DNA from: Gaiellasilicea sp963749515
GTDB lineage: Bacteria > Actinomycetota > Thermoleophilia > Gaiellales > Gaiellaceae
Reading direction: 5' to 3'
Assembly (NCBI GenBank): GCA_963749515.1
Contig: CAVVMR010000006.1
Coordinates: forward strand, 124,001-188,000
Length of the DNA stretch: 64,000 nt
The position numbers and the translations under genes are program-made. This document shows positions 11,758 to 19,684 of the stretch, one piece after another (positions within the stretch are counted from its first letter, which is position 1; each line of letters begins with the position of its first letter). The notes under the pieces are model-generated. The model saw only the letters and a program-made list of their open reading frames with translations. It did not search any database and was not told the origin of the DNA.

Positions 11758-11764
11758 AGAGGCC

Positions 11765-12238
11765 ATGTCGAGCTACTCCTTTCTCACGACCTGGATCCTC
11801 GATGCGCCGCGCGAGGCGGTGTGGGAGGCGATCTACGAGATCGAGCGCTGGCCCGACTGGTGGCCGGGCGTCAGGCGCGTCGAGAAGCTGGAGCCGGGGA
11901 GCGGAAACGGCGGTGTGGGGGCGCTCTACCGCCATGAGTGGCGGAGCGTGATCCCGTATCCGGTTCGGTTCGAGACGCGGATCACACGCGTCGAGCTGCC
12001 GCACCTCATCGAGGCAGACGCCGACGGCGAGCTCGCCGGGACCGGCCGCTGGCGCTTCTTCGAAGGGCGAGAGACCGCTGTGACCTACGAGTGGAACGTG
12101 CGGACGACGCGGGCGTGGATGAACCTTGTCGCACCGGTTGCCCGCCCGATCTTCCGGTGGAACCACAACGCCGTCATGCACCAGGGAGGCCAAGGACTGG
12201 CCGATTTGCTGGGGGCGCGACTGCTCGCCGTGACGTAG
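11765..12238 (+). CDS. SRPBCC-family protein (START-like ligand-binding fold)
   Basis: 157 residues with the pattern of polyketide-cyclase/START-like proteins: TTWILDAPREAVWEAIYEIE at the N terminus, WPDWWPGV, alternating strands and a long C-terminal amphipathic helix. The ligand is unknown. It sits between rmlD and rmlB in the same direction with seven bases to rmlD, so it belongs to the operon, but no sugar-nucleotide role is known for the fold; lipid or polyketide binding is an alternative. Confidence 0.75.
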   Translation: MSSYSFLTTWILDAPREAVWEAIYEIERWPDWWPGVRRVEKLEPGSGNGGVGALYRHEWRSVIPYPVRFETRITRVELPHLIEADADGELAGTGRWRFFEGRETAVTYEWNVRTTRAWMNLVAPVARPIFRWNHNAVMHQGGQGLADLLGARLLAVT

Positions 12239-12248
12239 CCTGATGTCG

Positions 12249-13250
12249 ATGCGTGTTCTCGTCACAGGCGGCGCCGGGTTCATCGGCTCTCACTTCGCCA
12301 AGCGGCTCCAGGCCGCCGGCGACGAGGTCCGCGTGCTCGACAGCCTCACGTACTCGGGCAACCCGGCGAACCTCGAGGGGACCGGGATCGAGCTCGTCGT
12401 CGGCGACATCTGCATCGCCGCCGACGTCGCCAAGGCTGCCGTGGGCTGTGACGCGATCGTCAACTTCGCTGCCGAGACGCATGTCGACCGGTCGATCCTC
12501 GGCGCGACCGACTTCGGACGCACGGAGTTCTTCGGGACCCAGGTCCTGCTCGAGGAGGTGCGCCAGAGCGGCGCCCGCTTCGTCCAGGTCTCGACGGACG
12601 AGGTGTACGGCGACCTCGCGGGCGGCGGCTCCTCGGTTGAGACCGACCCGGTCAAGCCGTCGAGCCCGTACAGCGTCGCGAAGGCGGCCGGCGACCTGCA
12701 CATCCCGGCGTACGCCCGGACGTTCGGCGTCAACGCCTCGATCACGCGCGGCTCGAACACGTACGGGCCGAACCAGTATCCGGAGAAGCTGATTCCGCTG
12801 ATGACGACGAACGCGATCGAGGGCGAGCCGCTGCCGGTCTACGGCGACGGGAAGCAGATCCGGGACTGGCTCTGGGTCGAGGACCACTGCGCCGGGATCG
12901 AGACGGTGCTGCGCAAGGGCGCTCCGGGTGAGGTCTACAACGTCGGCGGCCGCGACGAGCTCGAGAACGTCGAGGTCGTGGGCCACATCCTCCGGCTCAC
13001 CGGCGCCGACGAGTCGCTGATCCGTCACGTCGAGGACCGCGCGGGCCACGACCGCCGCTACTCGCTCGACACGAGCAAGCTGCGCGGGCTCGGCTGGGAG
13101 CCGCTGAAGCCCTTCGAGGAAGGGATCGAGGAGACCGTCTCCTGGTATCTCGCGAACCGCAGCTGGTGGGAGCCGATCAAGTCCGGGGAGTACAAGGCGT
13201 ACTACGAGAAGCAGTACGCACAGCGGCTCGCCTCCGCCAGACCCTCCTAG
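12249..13250 (+). CDS. rmlB: dTDP-glucose 4,6-dehydratase
   Basis: NAD-dependent dehydratase producing dTDP-4-keto-6-deoxyglucose. MRVLVTGGAGFIGSHF is the Rossmann start, then VSTDEVYGDL around residue 117 and Tyr/Lys in SPYSVAKAA near 141 and 145, FGVNASITRGSNTYGPNQYP, and RDWLWVEDHC. 333 residues, normal. An ATG two codons upstream is available, but the ATG at 12249 follows TAGCCT (12236-12241) by seven bases and gives the canonical N terminus. With rmlA, rmlC and rmlD this completes dTDP-L-rhamnose synthesis. The 3' end overlaps the convergent kinase gene by four bases. Confidence 0.93.
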   Translation: MRVLVTGGAGFIGSHFAKRLQAAGDEVRVLDSLTYSGNPANLEGTGIELVVGDICIAADVAKAAVGCDAIVNFAAETHVDRSILGATDFGRTEFFGTQVLLEEVRQSGARFVQVSTDEVYGDLAGGGSSVETDPVKPSSPYSVAKAAGDLHIPAYARTFGVNASITRGSNTYGPNQYPEKLIPLMTTNAIEGEPLPVYGDGKQIRDWLWVEDHCAGIETVLRKGAPGEVYNVGGRDELENVEVVGHILRLTGADESLIRHVEDRAGHDRRYSLDTSKLRGLGWEPLKPFEEGIEETVSWYLANRSWWEPIKSGEYKAYYEKQYAQRLASARPS

Positions 13251-14629
13251 CGCTCCTCATCGCCGTCGCCGTCGCCGCAGACCTTCTCCGCCTCGCGGCG
13301 CACCCTGCGGATCTCCTTGCGGTCGCCCTGCACCTGCTCCGAGCGGTCGAGCAGCTCGGCGACGCCGTCGCAGCGCCCTAGCGCCAAGCGCGTCACAGCC
13401 AGGTTGTAGCTCGCGTAGGCCTCTGCGGTCTCTCCGCTCCCCGACAGCCCGGCAACCGCCTGCTCGAGCAGAGGCAGCGCGCCCGCGAAGTCGCCGGCGC
13501 GCATCAGCTCGAAGCCCTGGTTGTTCAGCTCCGACGGGCTCGCGGACGGCGCGGTCGTCTCTGCAGTCGTCGTCGGCGCCGCCTCGGTCGTCACGGTCTG
13601 CACGATCGTCGTCGCCGGGAGCGTGACGGTCTCCTTCACCGTCCGCGGGATGGTCTGCGCGGCCTCCTCCTGCGGGTCGCGGGCAAGCAGCACTGCGGCG
13701 AGGACACCGGCGATCAGGAGCGCGGCGAGCGCGATCAGGGCGGCCGGCCAGCGGCGGCTCCTGCCCTGCTCGACCGGGACCAGCCCACCGACGGTAGTCC
13801 GTCCCGCAGCCTCGTCGAGCGCGTCACGGAGCGCATGCACGAGGTCCGCCGCCGAGGCATAGCGGTGCTCGGGCTCCTTCGCGAGCCCACGCGCGAGTGC
13901 GTCGTCCACCTGTGACGGCAGCTCCGGATTGATGCTCGACGCCGGCGGAATCGGTGCGCGCACATGTGCCAGCGCCTCGGCGGTCGAGGACTCGCGCTCG
14001 AAAGGTCTCGTGCCGGTGAGCAGCTCGAACGCCACCACGGCGAGCGCGTAGCGATCGCTCGCAGGCGTCGCCTTCTCACCGCGCGCCTGCTCCGGCGCGA
14101 GGTACCCGGCCGTGCCGACGACGGTCCCCACCTCGGTGAGCGAGCCGAGGCCGACCGCACTGGCGACGCCGAAGTCGGCGACCTTGACGCGGTCGTCGTT
14201 GTCCAGGAGGAGGTTTGCCGGCTTGACGTCGCGGTGGACGACGCCGCTTGCGTGAGCTGCGTCGAGGGCCGCAGCTGCCTGCCCGAGCCAGTCGAGCGAG
14301 CGGCCGAGCGGCTGAGCGCCGTCGCGGCCGAGTCGATCGGCGAGCGAGCCGCCGGGGAGGTACTCCATCACGATGTACGGGTGGTCGTCGTGCTCGCCGA
14401 CGTCGAAGATCGTCACCGTGCTCGGCGCGTTCGAGAGCCGTGCGGCGGCCAGCGCCTCACGTGTGAAGCGCGCGCGAATCGCCTCGTCGTTGGCGTAGCG
14501 GTCCGCGAGCACCTTGATCGCGACGATGCGCTTGAGGTCGGCGTCCTCGGCGCGAAAGATCTCCCCCATCCCGCCGCGGGCGATCCGCTCGGGGTTCCGG
14601 TATCTCGGTGGCAGATGGCTGTCGTTCAC
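13247..14629 (-). CDS. Membrane-anchored Ser/Thr protein kinase with extracytoplasmic TPR-like region
   Basis: PknB-type Hanks kinase, 460 residues. Glycine loop IARGGMGEIFRA, VAIKVL lysine, HRDVKPANLLL near residue 130, DFGVA near 149, and GYLAPEQ in the activation segment are all intact. One membrane span lies around residues 292-315 (AALIALAALLIAGVLAAVLL), followed by a Thr-rich linker and a helical repeat domain (ELNNQGFELMRAGDFAGALPLLEQAV) that probably senses or binds an external partner instead of PASTA repeats. It faces the rml genes and may control envelope synthesis; that link is inference. Confidence 0.92.
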   Translation of the reverse strand: MNDSHLPPRYRNPERIARGGMGEIFRAEDADLKRIVAIKVLADRYANDEAIRARFTREALAAARLSNAPSTVTIFDVGEHDDHPYIVMEYLPGGSLADRLGRDGAQPLGRSLDWLGQAAAALDAAHASGVVHRDVKPANLLLDNDDRVKVADFGVASAVGLGSLTEVGTVVGTAGYLAPEQARGEKATPASDRYALAVVAFELLTGTRPFERESSTAEALAHVRAPIPPASSINPELPSQVDDALARGLAKEPEHRYASAADLVHALRDALDEAAGRTTVGGLVPVEQGRSRRWPAALIALAALLIAGVLAAVLLARDPQEEAAQTIPRTVKETVTLPATTIVQTVTTEAAPTTTAETTAPSASPSELNNQGFELMRAGDFAGALPLLEQAVAGLSGSGETAEAYASYNLAVTRLALGRCDGVAELLDRSEQVQGDRKEIRRVRREAEKVCGDGDGDEER

Positions 14630-14744
14630 TGTGACCGAGTCCCCACGCTACCCGGGCCGGAAACGCCGTGTGCGAGTTGAAGGTTCGGTAAAGAGACCCG
14701 GAAATCGGCAGGTCTTCCGCTAGCCTCAGCGGCGGAGGTCAACG

Positions 14745-16340
14745 ATGCGGCGAATGCTTCTCGCTCTCACCGGTCTCGTTCTCGCGCTCGCGGCCTCCGC
14801 GCTCGCGGGGCCCCGTGCGCCCGTCCCGGCGAAACCTGCTGCGGTGACTGCGACGACCTTCGTCGTCAGTGGCCGCGGCTGGGGACACGGCGTCGGCATG
14901 AGCCAGTACGGAGCCCTGGGCTTCGCCAACGAGGGCCGGACGTACGACCAGATCCTCGCTCACTTCTACGTCGGGGCCGAGCTCGGGCCGGCACCGGTTG
15001 CCCGCGTACGGGTGCTCGTCGGCGAGGCGAAGGGGGCGGTGAAGCTGCGCTCCGCCGTTCCGTTCCGCGTGCGCGACGTGTTCGGGAAGACCTATCCGCT
15101 CCCCGCCGGCGAGCTCGTCCTCGGGCCCAAGCTGTTCGTGACGATGAACGGTGCGCCGACCCAGCTGGCGGGGCCGATCCTCTTCCTTCCGGGAACCGCG
15201 CCGCTCGAGCTCGACCGTGCCTACCGGGGTCAGATCGAGGTGAGCGTCACAGGGCAGAAGCTGAACGCCGTCAACGTGGTCGGGCTGGAGCAGTACCTCC
15301 AGGGTGTCGTGCCGCAGGAGATGCCGAGCGCGTGGCCCGACGAAGCGCTGAAGGCGCAGGCCGTCGCCGCACGCTCCTACGCCCTCTCGCACCGGGTCAG
15401 CGGCAAGAGCTTCGATCTCTACGCCGACGTCCGCAGCCAGGTCTACGGCGGCATCGTTGCCGAGAACCCCCGTACGACGGCCGCGGTCCAGGCGACGAAG
15501 GGAGAGGTGCTCCTCTGGGAAGGCAAGCCGATCGACGCGCTCTTCCACTCGACGTCCGGCGGCAAGACGCTGGCCGCAGCCGAGGTCTTCGGCAAGCCGG
15601 TGCCCTACCTCGTCTCGGTCGACGATCCGCACAGCGCTCTCTCGCCGGTGAACCGCTGGGGGCCGACGCCCGTCGCCGAGACGACGATCCGGAAGGGGCT
15701 CAAGCTGCGGACGCCGCTGACCGCGGTGAAGCTCACCCGTGGCGCCTCCGGCCGCGTGCTGAGCGTCGATGTCGCGACAGCAGCCGGGAGCTCCAAGGTG
15801 ACCGGTGCGACGCTTCGCTCTGCCGCAGGGCTTCGCTCGACCTGGATCACCAGCCTGGCGACGCTCTCGCTCACACGTCCAGGCGGCCCTGCGCTCTACG
15901 GCAGGCAGCTGACCGTGAGCGGGAAGGCGGCCGGCGTGAAGGGCGCCGTGCTGTCACAGCGGATCGACGGCGTCTGGACACAGGTTGCCGGGCCCGGCGC
16001 GACGCTGGCGTTCAAGGTGAAGCTCCAGGCACCGGCGAGCTTCCGCATTACGGCGGGCAAGCTGGCGAGCGCGGTGCTGAAGGTTCCGGTTGCTCCGGTG
16101 GTGACCGCGCGCGCTGATGCCACGTCGACCGTGACCGGGGCCGTGAAGCCGCCCGCCCCGGGCACGACGGTCGAGCTGCAGGTCGACAACGGGAACGGCT
16201 GGTCGACGGCGGCGCAGACCACCACCGGGCCCAGCGGCGAGTACTCGCTCTCGCCCCCGGAGCCCGGCGTGTACAGAGTCCGTGTCGCCCCCGCGCAAGG
16301 GTTCGCCGAGGGACTTTCAGGACAGATCGAGCTTCGGTGA
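14745..16340 (+). CDS. Secreted SpoIID/LytB-domain protein
   Basis: 531 residues with a signal peptide (1-22) and a SpoIID domain: GRGWGHGVGMSQYGA near residue 45, VVGLEQYLQGVVPQEMPSAWP near 185, LKAQAVAARSYAL near 207, and HSTSGGKT near 268. SpoIID of endospore formers is a lytic transglycosylase acting on denuded glycan; non-spore-formers carry homologues of unclear role. The C-terminal 200 residues are beta-rich and probably wall- or carbohydrate-binding. A GGCGGAGGTC ribosome site and an upstream TAGCCT (14722-14727) precede the ATG. It overlaps the next secreted peptidase gene. Confidence 0.85.
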   Translation: MRRMLLALTGLVLALAASALAGPRAPVPAKPAAVTATTFVVSGRGWGHGVGMSQYGALGFANEGRTYDQILAHFYVGAELGPAPVARVRVLVGEAKGAVKLRSAVPFRVRDVFGKTYPLPAGELVLGPKLFVTMNGAPTQLAGPILFLPGTAPLELDRAYRGQIEVSVTGQKLNAVNVVGLEQYLQGVVPQEMPSAWPDEALKAQAVAARSYALSHRVSGKSFDLYADVRSQVYGGIVAENPRTTAAVQATKGEVLLWEGKPIDALFHSTSGGKTLAAAEVFGKPVPYLVSVDDPHSALSPVNRWGPTPVAETTIRKGLKLRTPLTAVKLTRGASGRVLSVDVATAAGSSKVTGATLRSAAGLRSTWITSLATLSLTRPGGPALYGRQLTVSGKAAGVKGAVLSQRIDGVWTQVAGPGATLAFKVKLQAPASFRITAGKLASAVLKVPVAPVVTARADATSTVTGAVKPPAPGTTVELQVDNGNGWSTAAQTTTGPSGEYSLSPPEPGVYRVRVAPAQGFAEGLSGQIELR

Positions 16341-17965
16341 AGCGGTTCGCGCTCGTGGTCGTTGCGGCGGCGCTCCTTGCGCCCGCTGCGGATGCCGCTC
16401 GCTACGCCGTCGGTGTGCGCACGACCGCCGACCTGCCGCGTCTCCGAGCTGCGCTTCCGGGGGCAGAGAGCCTGGCGCCGATTCCCGCGCTCGTCGTCGA
16501 GCGGGCGACACCGCCGCGGCTGGCCGAGCTTCCCGGTGCGGTGTACGTGGAACGGCTCCGCTCGCGCCGGGTCGCGTTCGTCCCGAACGATCCTCTGGCG
16601 GTCAAGCAGTGGCATCTCAACGCGACGCGCGCCTTCGACTTCTGGGAAACGAGCGCGCTCGCCCTCGCCTTGCCGCCGGTCCGGGTCGCGATCATCGATT
16701 CCGGAATCGATGCAACGCACCCCGACCTCGCGAACAAGATCGTCGAAGGCGGCATGAAGAGCTTCGTCGGCGGTTCGGCCTCCGTCGACCACGAAGGCCA
16801 CGGCACCTTCGTGGCGGGGCTGATCGCGGCGACGGTGGACAACACGGCGGGGATCGCGGGGATGGCGCCGACAGCCGAGCTGCTGATCGCGAAGGTGGTC
16901 GTCGGCGGGGACGTGATCGACGTCGAGGCGGAGGCGAAGGCGATTCGCTGGGCGGTCCTGAACGACGCGAAGGTGATCAATCTCAGCCTCGGAGGTCTCC
17001 GCGACCCGCGCGATCCCGACCGCGACACGTTCTCGCGGCTCGAGGCGGCCGCAGTCGCCTACGCACACGGAAAGGGCGTCGTCGTCGTTGCGGCGGTCGG
17101 GAACGCCGAGCAGGGTGCGACCAAGCCGTGGCCGTTCGCGAGCTACCCGGCCGCGCTGCCGCACGTTCTCGGTGTCAGCGCACTGGCCCGCGACGGCTCC
17201 GTGCCGCTGTTCTCGAACCGCGACAAGATCTACAACGACATCGCGGCACCGGGGGCCGGGATCGTCTCGACGATGCCGCTCGAGATGACCGCGCCGTTCA
17301 AGGAGTGCCTCGATCAGGGCTTTTCGACCTGCGGCCCGGAGGAGTGGCGCAAGGGCGAGGGGACATCCTTCGCGGCTCCGCAGGTCACGGCCGCCGCGGC
17401 GGTGCTCCTCTCGGTGCGCCCGAACCTGCGTCCCGAGCAGGTCACCGCGCTCCTGACCGAGACCGCCCGCGACGTCAACGCCGCAACCGGCTGCCAGGTG
17501 TGCCCACCCCGGCGCGACGCCTTCACCGGCTGGGGGCGCGTCGATGTCACCGCGGCGTTGCGCCAGCTCAGCGGCGTGATCCCTCCGCGCGACCGCTTCG
17601 AGCCGAACGACGACGCTGGCACGGACGCCGCGATCCTCTGGGGCCGGACGAGGCGGCTCCAGGCCACGCTCGACTTCTGGGACGACCAGAGCGACGTCTA
17701 TGCGATCCGGCTGAAGCGCGGCCAGCCGGTCTTCATCAGCGTGCGCGGGCCTGCGGACACGGACACGAACTTGATCCTCTGGCACCCGCGCACCAGGCAC
17801 GTCGACGACCTCGCGTCGCTGCAGCTCGTCGCGCGTCAGTCCGCTCGCCCCGGCCCGCGCGAGTACCTCCCCTACACCGCGCCCAAAACCGGCATGTACT
17901 ACGTCCAGGTGAAGCTCGGCTCACGCGGCTCGGGGAAGTACAAGCTCGCAATCGTCAAAGCCTGA
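16337..17965 (+). CDS. Secreted subtilisin-like serine protease (S8)
   Basis: 542 residues. Signal peptide (about 1-20), short propeptide-like region, then the S8 catalytic triad: Asp in VAIIDSGID (about residue 120), His in DHEGHGTFVAG (about 155) and Ser in GEGTSFAAPQV (about 348). A C-terminal jelly-roll-like domain of the type seen as pre-peptidase C-terminal domains (RFEPNDDAGTDA onward) follows. The GTG start overlaps the SpoIID gene stop, so a wall-active protein and a protease are made together. No membrane anchor or sorting motif is visible. Confidence 0.92.
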   Translation: MKRFALVVVAAALLAPAADAARYAVGVRTTADLPRLRAALPGAESLAPIPALVVERATPPRLAELPGAVYVERLRSRRVAFVPNDPLAVKQWHLNATRAFDFWETSALALALPPVRVAIIDSGIDATHPDLANKIVEGGMKSFVGGSASVDHEGHGTFVAGLIAATVDNTAGIAGMAPTAELLIAKVVVGGDVIDVEAEAKAIRWAVLNDAKVINLSLGGLRDPRDPDRDTFSRLEAAAVAYAHGKGVVVVAAVGNAEQGATKPWPFASYPAALPHVLGVSALARDGSVPLFSNRDKIYNDIAAPGAGIVSTMPLEMTAPFKECLDQGFSTCGPEEWRKGEGTSFAAPQVTAAAAVLLSVRPNLRPEQVTALLTETARDVNAATGCQVCPPRRDAFTGWGRVDVTAALRQLSGVIPPRDRFEPNDDAGTDAAILWGRTRRLQATLDFWDDQSDVYAIRLKRGQPVFISVRGPADTDTNLILWHPRTRHVDDLASLQLVARQSARPGPREYLPYTAPKTGMYYVQVKLGSRGSGKYKLAIVKA

Positions 17966-18067
17966 CCCGCGTCGCCTCGCGCCGCTCGCGCCGCTCCAGC
18001 CGGCGGCCCGTACCGCCGTACTGTTCCACCGGCCTCCGCAGCGCGAGCGGCGCGCCAGGAACGCGGG
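17966..18067. repeat. Structured intergenic repeat, copy 1 (68-bp core at 17987-18054)
   Basis: Directly after the protease stop codon. The core is bounded by a perfect 10-bp inverted repeat (17987-17996 with 18045-18054) and contains AGCCGG...CCGGCC arms and an inner GTACCGCCGTAC. Outer 7-bp arms pair 17966-17972 with 18061-18067. A second 68-bp core with the same layout lies at 57289-57356. It sits between convergent genes; a terminator, an RNA processing element or a small non-autonomous mobile repeat are all possible. Confidence 0.75.
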
Positions 18068-18071
18068 CGCG

Positions 18072-18719
18072 CTACTGGTTCTCGAGCAGCTCCTCGTCGG
18101 GCACGTCGCGGATGCGCCGGGCGGGGTTCCCGACCATCACCGCCCGCGCAGGCACGTCCTTCGTCACGACGGCGCCGGCGCCGATGAACGCCTCCTCGCC
18201 GATCTCGATCGCGGGACAGAGGATCGCGCCGCCGCCGACCCGCGCACCGCGGCGGATCGTGGGGCCGCGCATCAGCTCCAGCCGCTTTTCCGTGCGTCCC
18301 ATGAAGTTGTCGTTCGTCGTGACGACACACGGCGCGATGAAGACGTCCTCTTCGAGCGTCGAGTAGGCGGTCACGTACGCGTCCGCCTGGATCTTCGTCC
18401 GGTCGCCGATCGTCGTGTCGTTCTCGACGTAGGAGCCGCGCCCGAGGACGACGTCGTCGCCGATCTCGACGCGCTCCCGCACACAGGACTGGTCGCCGAG
18501 GATGACGCGCGCTCCGATCTGCGAGCCGGCGAAGACGATGGCGCCCGTCGAGACGATCGTTCCGTCTCCGATCGTCGTCGGCCCGAGCGGCTCACGCTTC
18601 GCGGTCGAGCGAGGCGAGAGGGTCGGCTGCTTGCCGACGATCGCACCCTCGAGGATCTTCACGTCTTCGCCGAGAACGGTGCCCTCGTAGACGGTCGCGG
18701 TGGGGTGAACCTCAGGCAC
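18072..18719 (-). CDS. Left-handed beta-helix acyltransferase, WbpD/WlbB-like
   Basis: 215 residues made almost entirely of hexapeptide repeats (for example IVSTGAIVFAGSQIGARVIL), ending in the usual GNPARRIRDV. Family members acetylate amino groups on UDP-sugars. The upstream genes encode a UDP-sugar dehydrogenase and a WlbA-like oxidoreductase, so N-acetylation of UDP-3-amino-GlcNAcA (as in the UDP-GlcNAc(3NAc)A route) is the likely reaction; the aminotransferase for that route is not in this window. GTG start overlapping the upstream stop by eight bases. Confidence 0.83.
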   Translation of the reverse strand: MPEVHPTATVYEGTVLGEDVKILEGAIVGKQPTLSPRSTAKREPLGPTTIGDGTIVSTGAIVFAGSQIGARVILGDQSCVRERVEIGDDVVLGRGSYVENDTTIGDRTKIQADAYVTAYSTLEEDVFIAPCVVTTNDNFMGRTEKRLELMRGPTIRRGARVGGGAILCPAIEIGEEAFIGAGAVVTKDVPARAVMVGNPARRIRDVPDEELLENQ

Positions 18720-19680
18720 GGAGCGACTCGGTCAGGCGATCGAGCGCCCGGACGACCATCGCGCCGTCCTCGGCCACGATCCGCCTGTCGCCCTCGCCGG
18801 CGATCAGCCTGAGGAAGGCCTCGCACTCGAGCCGCAGCGGCTCCGAGGTGTCGACCTTCGGGATGTGGATGTCGCCGGTTCGCGTCTGCCACTCGCCGTA
18901 GCCCGCCGAGCGCTGCCAGGGGCCCTTCTCGTACACGGTCACCTTCCGCTCGAGCTCCATGTCGTCGAAGACGACCATCTTCTCGTTGCCCACCACGGTC
19001 ATTCGCCGCATCTTGTGCGGGTCGAGCCACGACAGGTGCATGTGGGCGATCTTCCCGGACGGGAAGCGGAGATAGCAGAAGACGACGTCCTCGACACCCT
19101 CGTTCAGGAAGTCGCGGCCGTGCGCGACCGCCTCGACCGGGTCCTCGCCGATCAGCCAGAGGATCACCGACAGGTCGTGGACGCCGAGCGACCAGAGCGC
19201 GTTTTCGTTCGCGCGGACGATCCCGAGGTTCTGGCGGTTTGTGTAGACGCAGAGGACGTCGCCGAGCGCACCCGAGTCGACGAGCTCCTTCAGCTTCACG
19301 ACTCCCGGGTGGTAGAGGAGCAAATGGCCGGGCATGAGCACGAGGTCCCGCGCGGCGGCGAGCGCGACGAGCTCGCTCATCTCGGAGCCCTTCATCGCCG
19401 GCGGCTTCTCGACGAGGACGTGCTTGCCGGCCTCGAGCGCCTGCTTTGCGAGCGCGTAGTGCGTCGGGACGGGCGTGGCGATCACGACGGCGTCCAGCTC
19501 CGGATCGGCGAGCAGCTCGGCGTAGTCAGCCGTCACGCGGGCGCGCGGGTAGCGCGAGGCGAACGAAGCGCGGTGCTCCTCGTCGAGGTCGCAGAGCCAG
19601 GCGAGGTCGGCGAGGTTGTCGAAGTTCCTCGCCAGGTTCGGGCCCCAGTAGCCGAGGCCGACCAGGCCGACCCGCGTCAC
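18712..19680 (-). CDS. Gfo/Idh/MocA-family oxidoreductase, WlbA/WbpB-like
   Basis: 322 residues. N-terminal Rossmann motif VGLVGLGYWGPNLARNF, the EKP motif in HVLVEKPPAMK near residue 92, and a C-terminal alpha/beta substrate domain with ENALWSLGVHDLSV, where the His is the usual catalytic residue. Predicted to oxidise C3 of UDP-GlcNAcA with NAD. It lies between a UDP-sugar 6-dehydrogenase and a hexapeptide acetyltransferase in one operon. The exact sugar is inferred from context. Confidence 0.86.
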   Translation of the reverse strand: MTRVGLVGLGYWGPNLARNFDNLADLAWLCDLDEEHRASFASRYPRARVTADYAELLADPELDAVVIATPVPTHYALAKQALEAGKHVLVEKPPAMKGSEMSELVALAAARDLVLMPGHLLLYHPGVVKLKELVDSGALGDVLCVYTNRQNLGIVRANENALWSLGVHDLSVILWLIGEDPVEAVAHGRDFLNEGVEDVVFCYLRFPSGKIAHMHLSWLDPHKMRRMTVVGNEKMVVFDDMELERKVTVYEKGPWQRSAGYGEWQTRTGDIHIPKVDTSEPLRLECEAFLRLIAGEGDRRIVAEDGAMVVRALDRLTESLRA

Positions 19681-19684
19681 TTCC

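Noticed and set aside
15896..17800. 634-codon minus-strand frame across the SpoIID and S8 genes
   Set aside because: Shadow of two well-supported secreted proteins; no domain seen.
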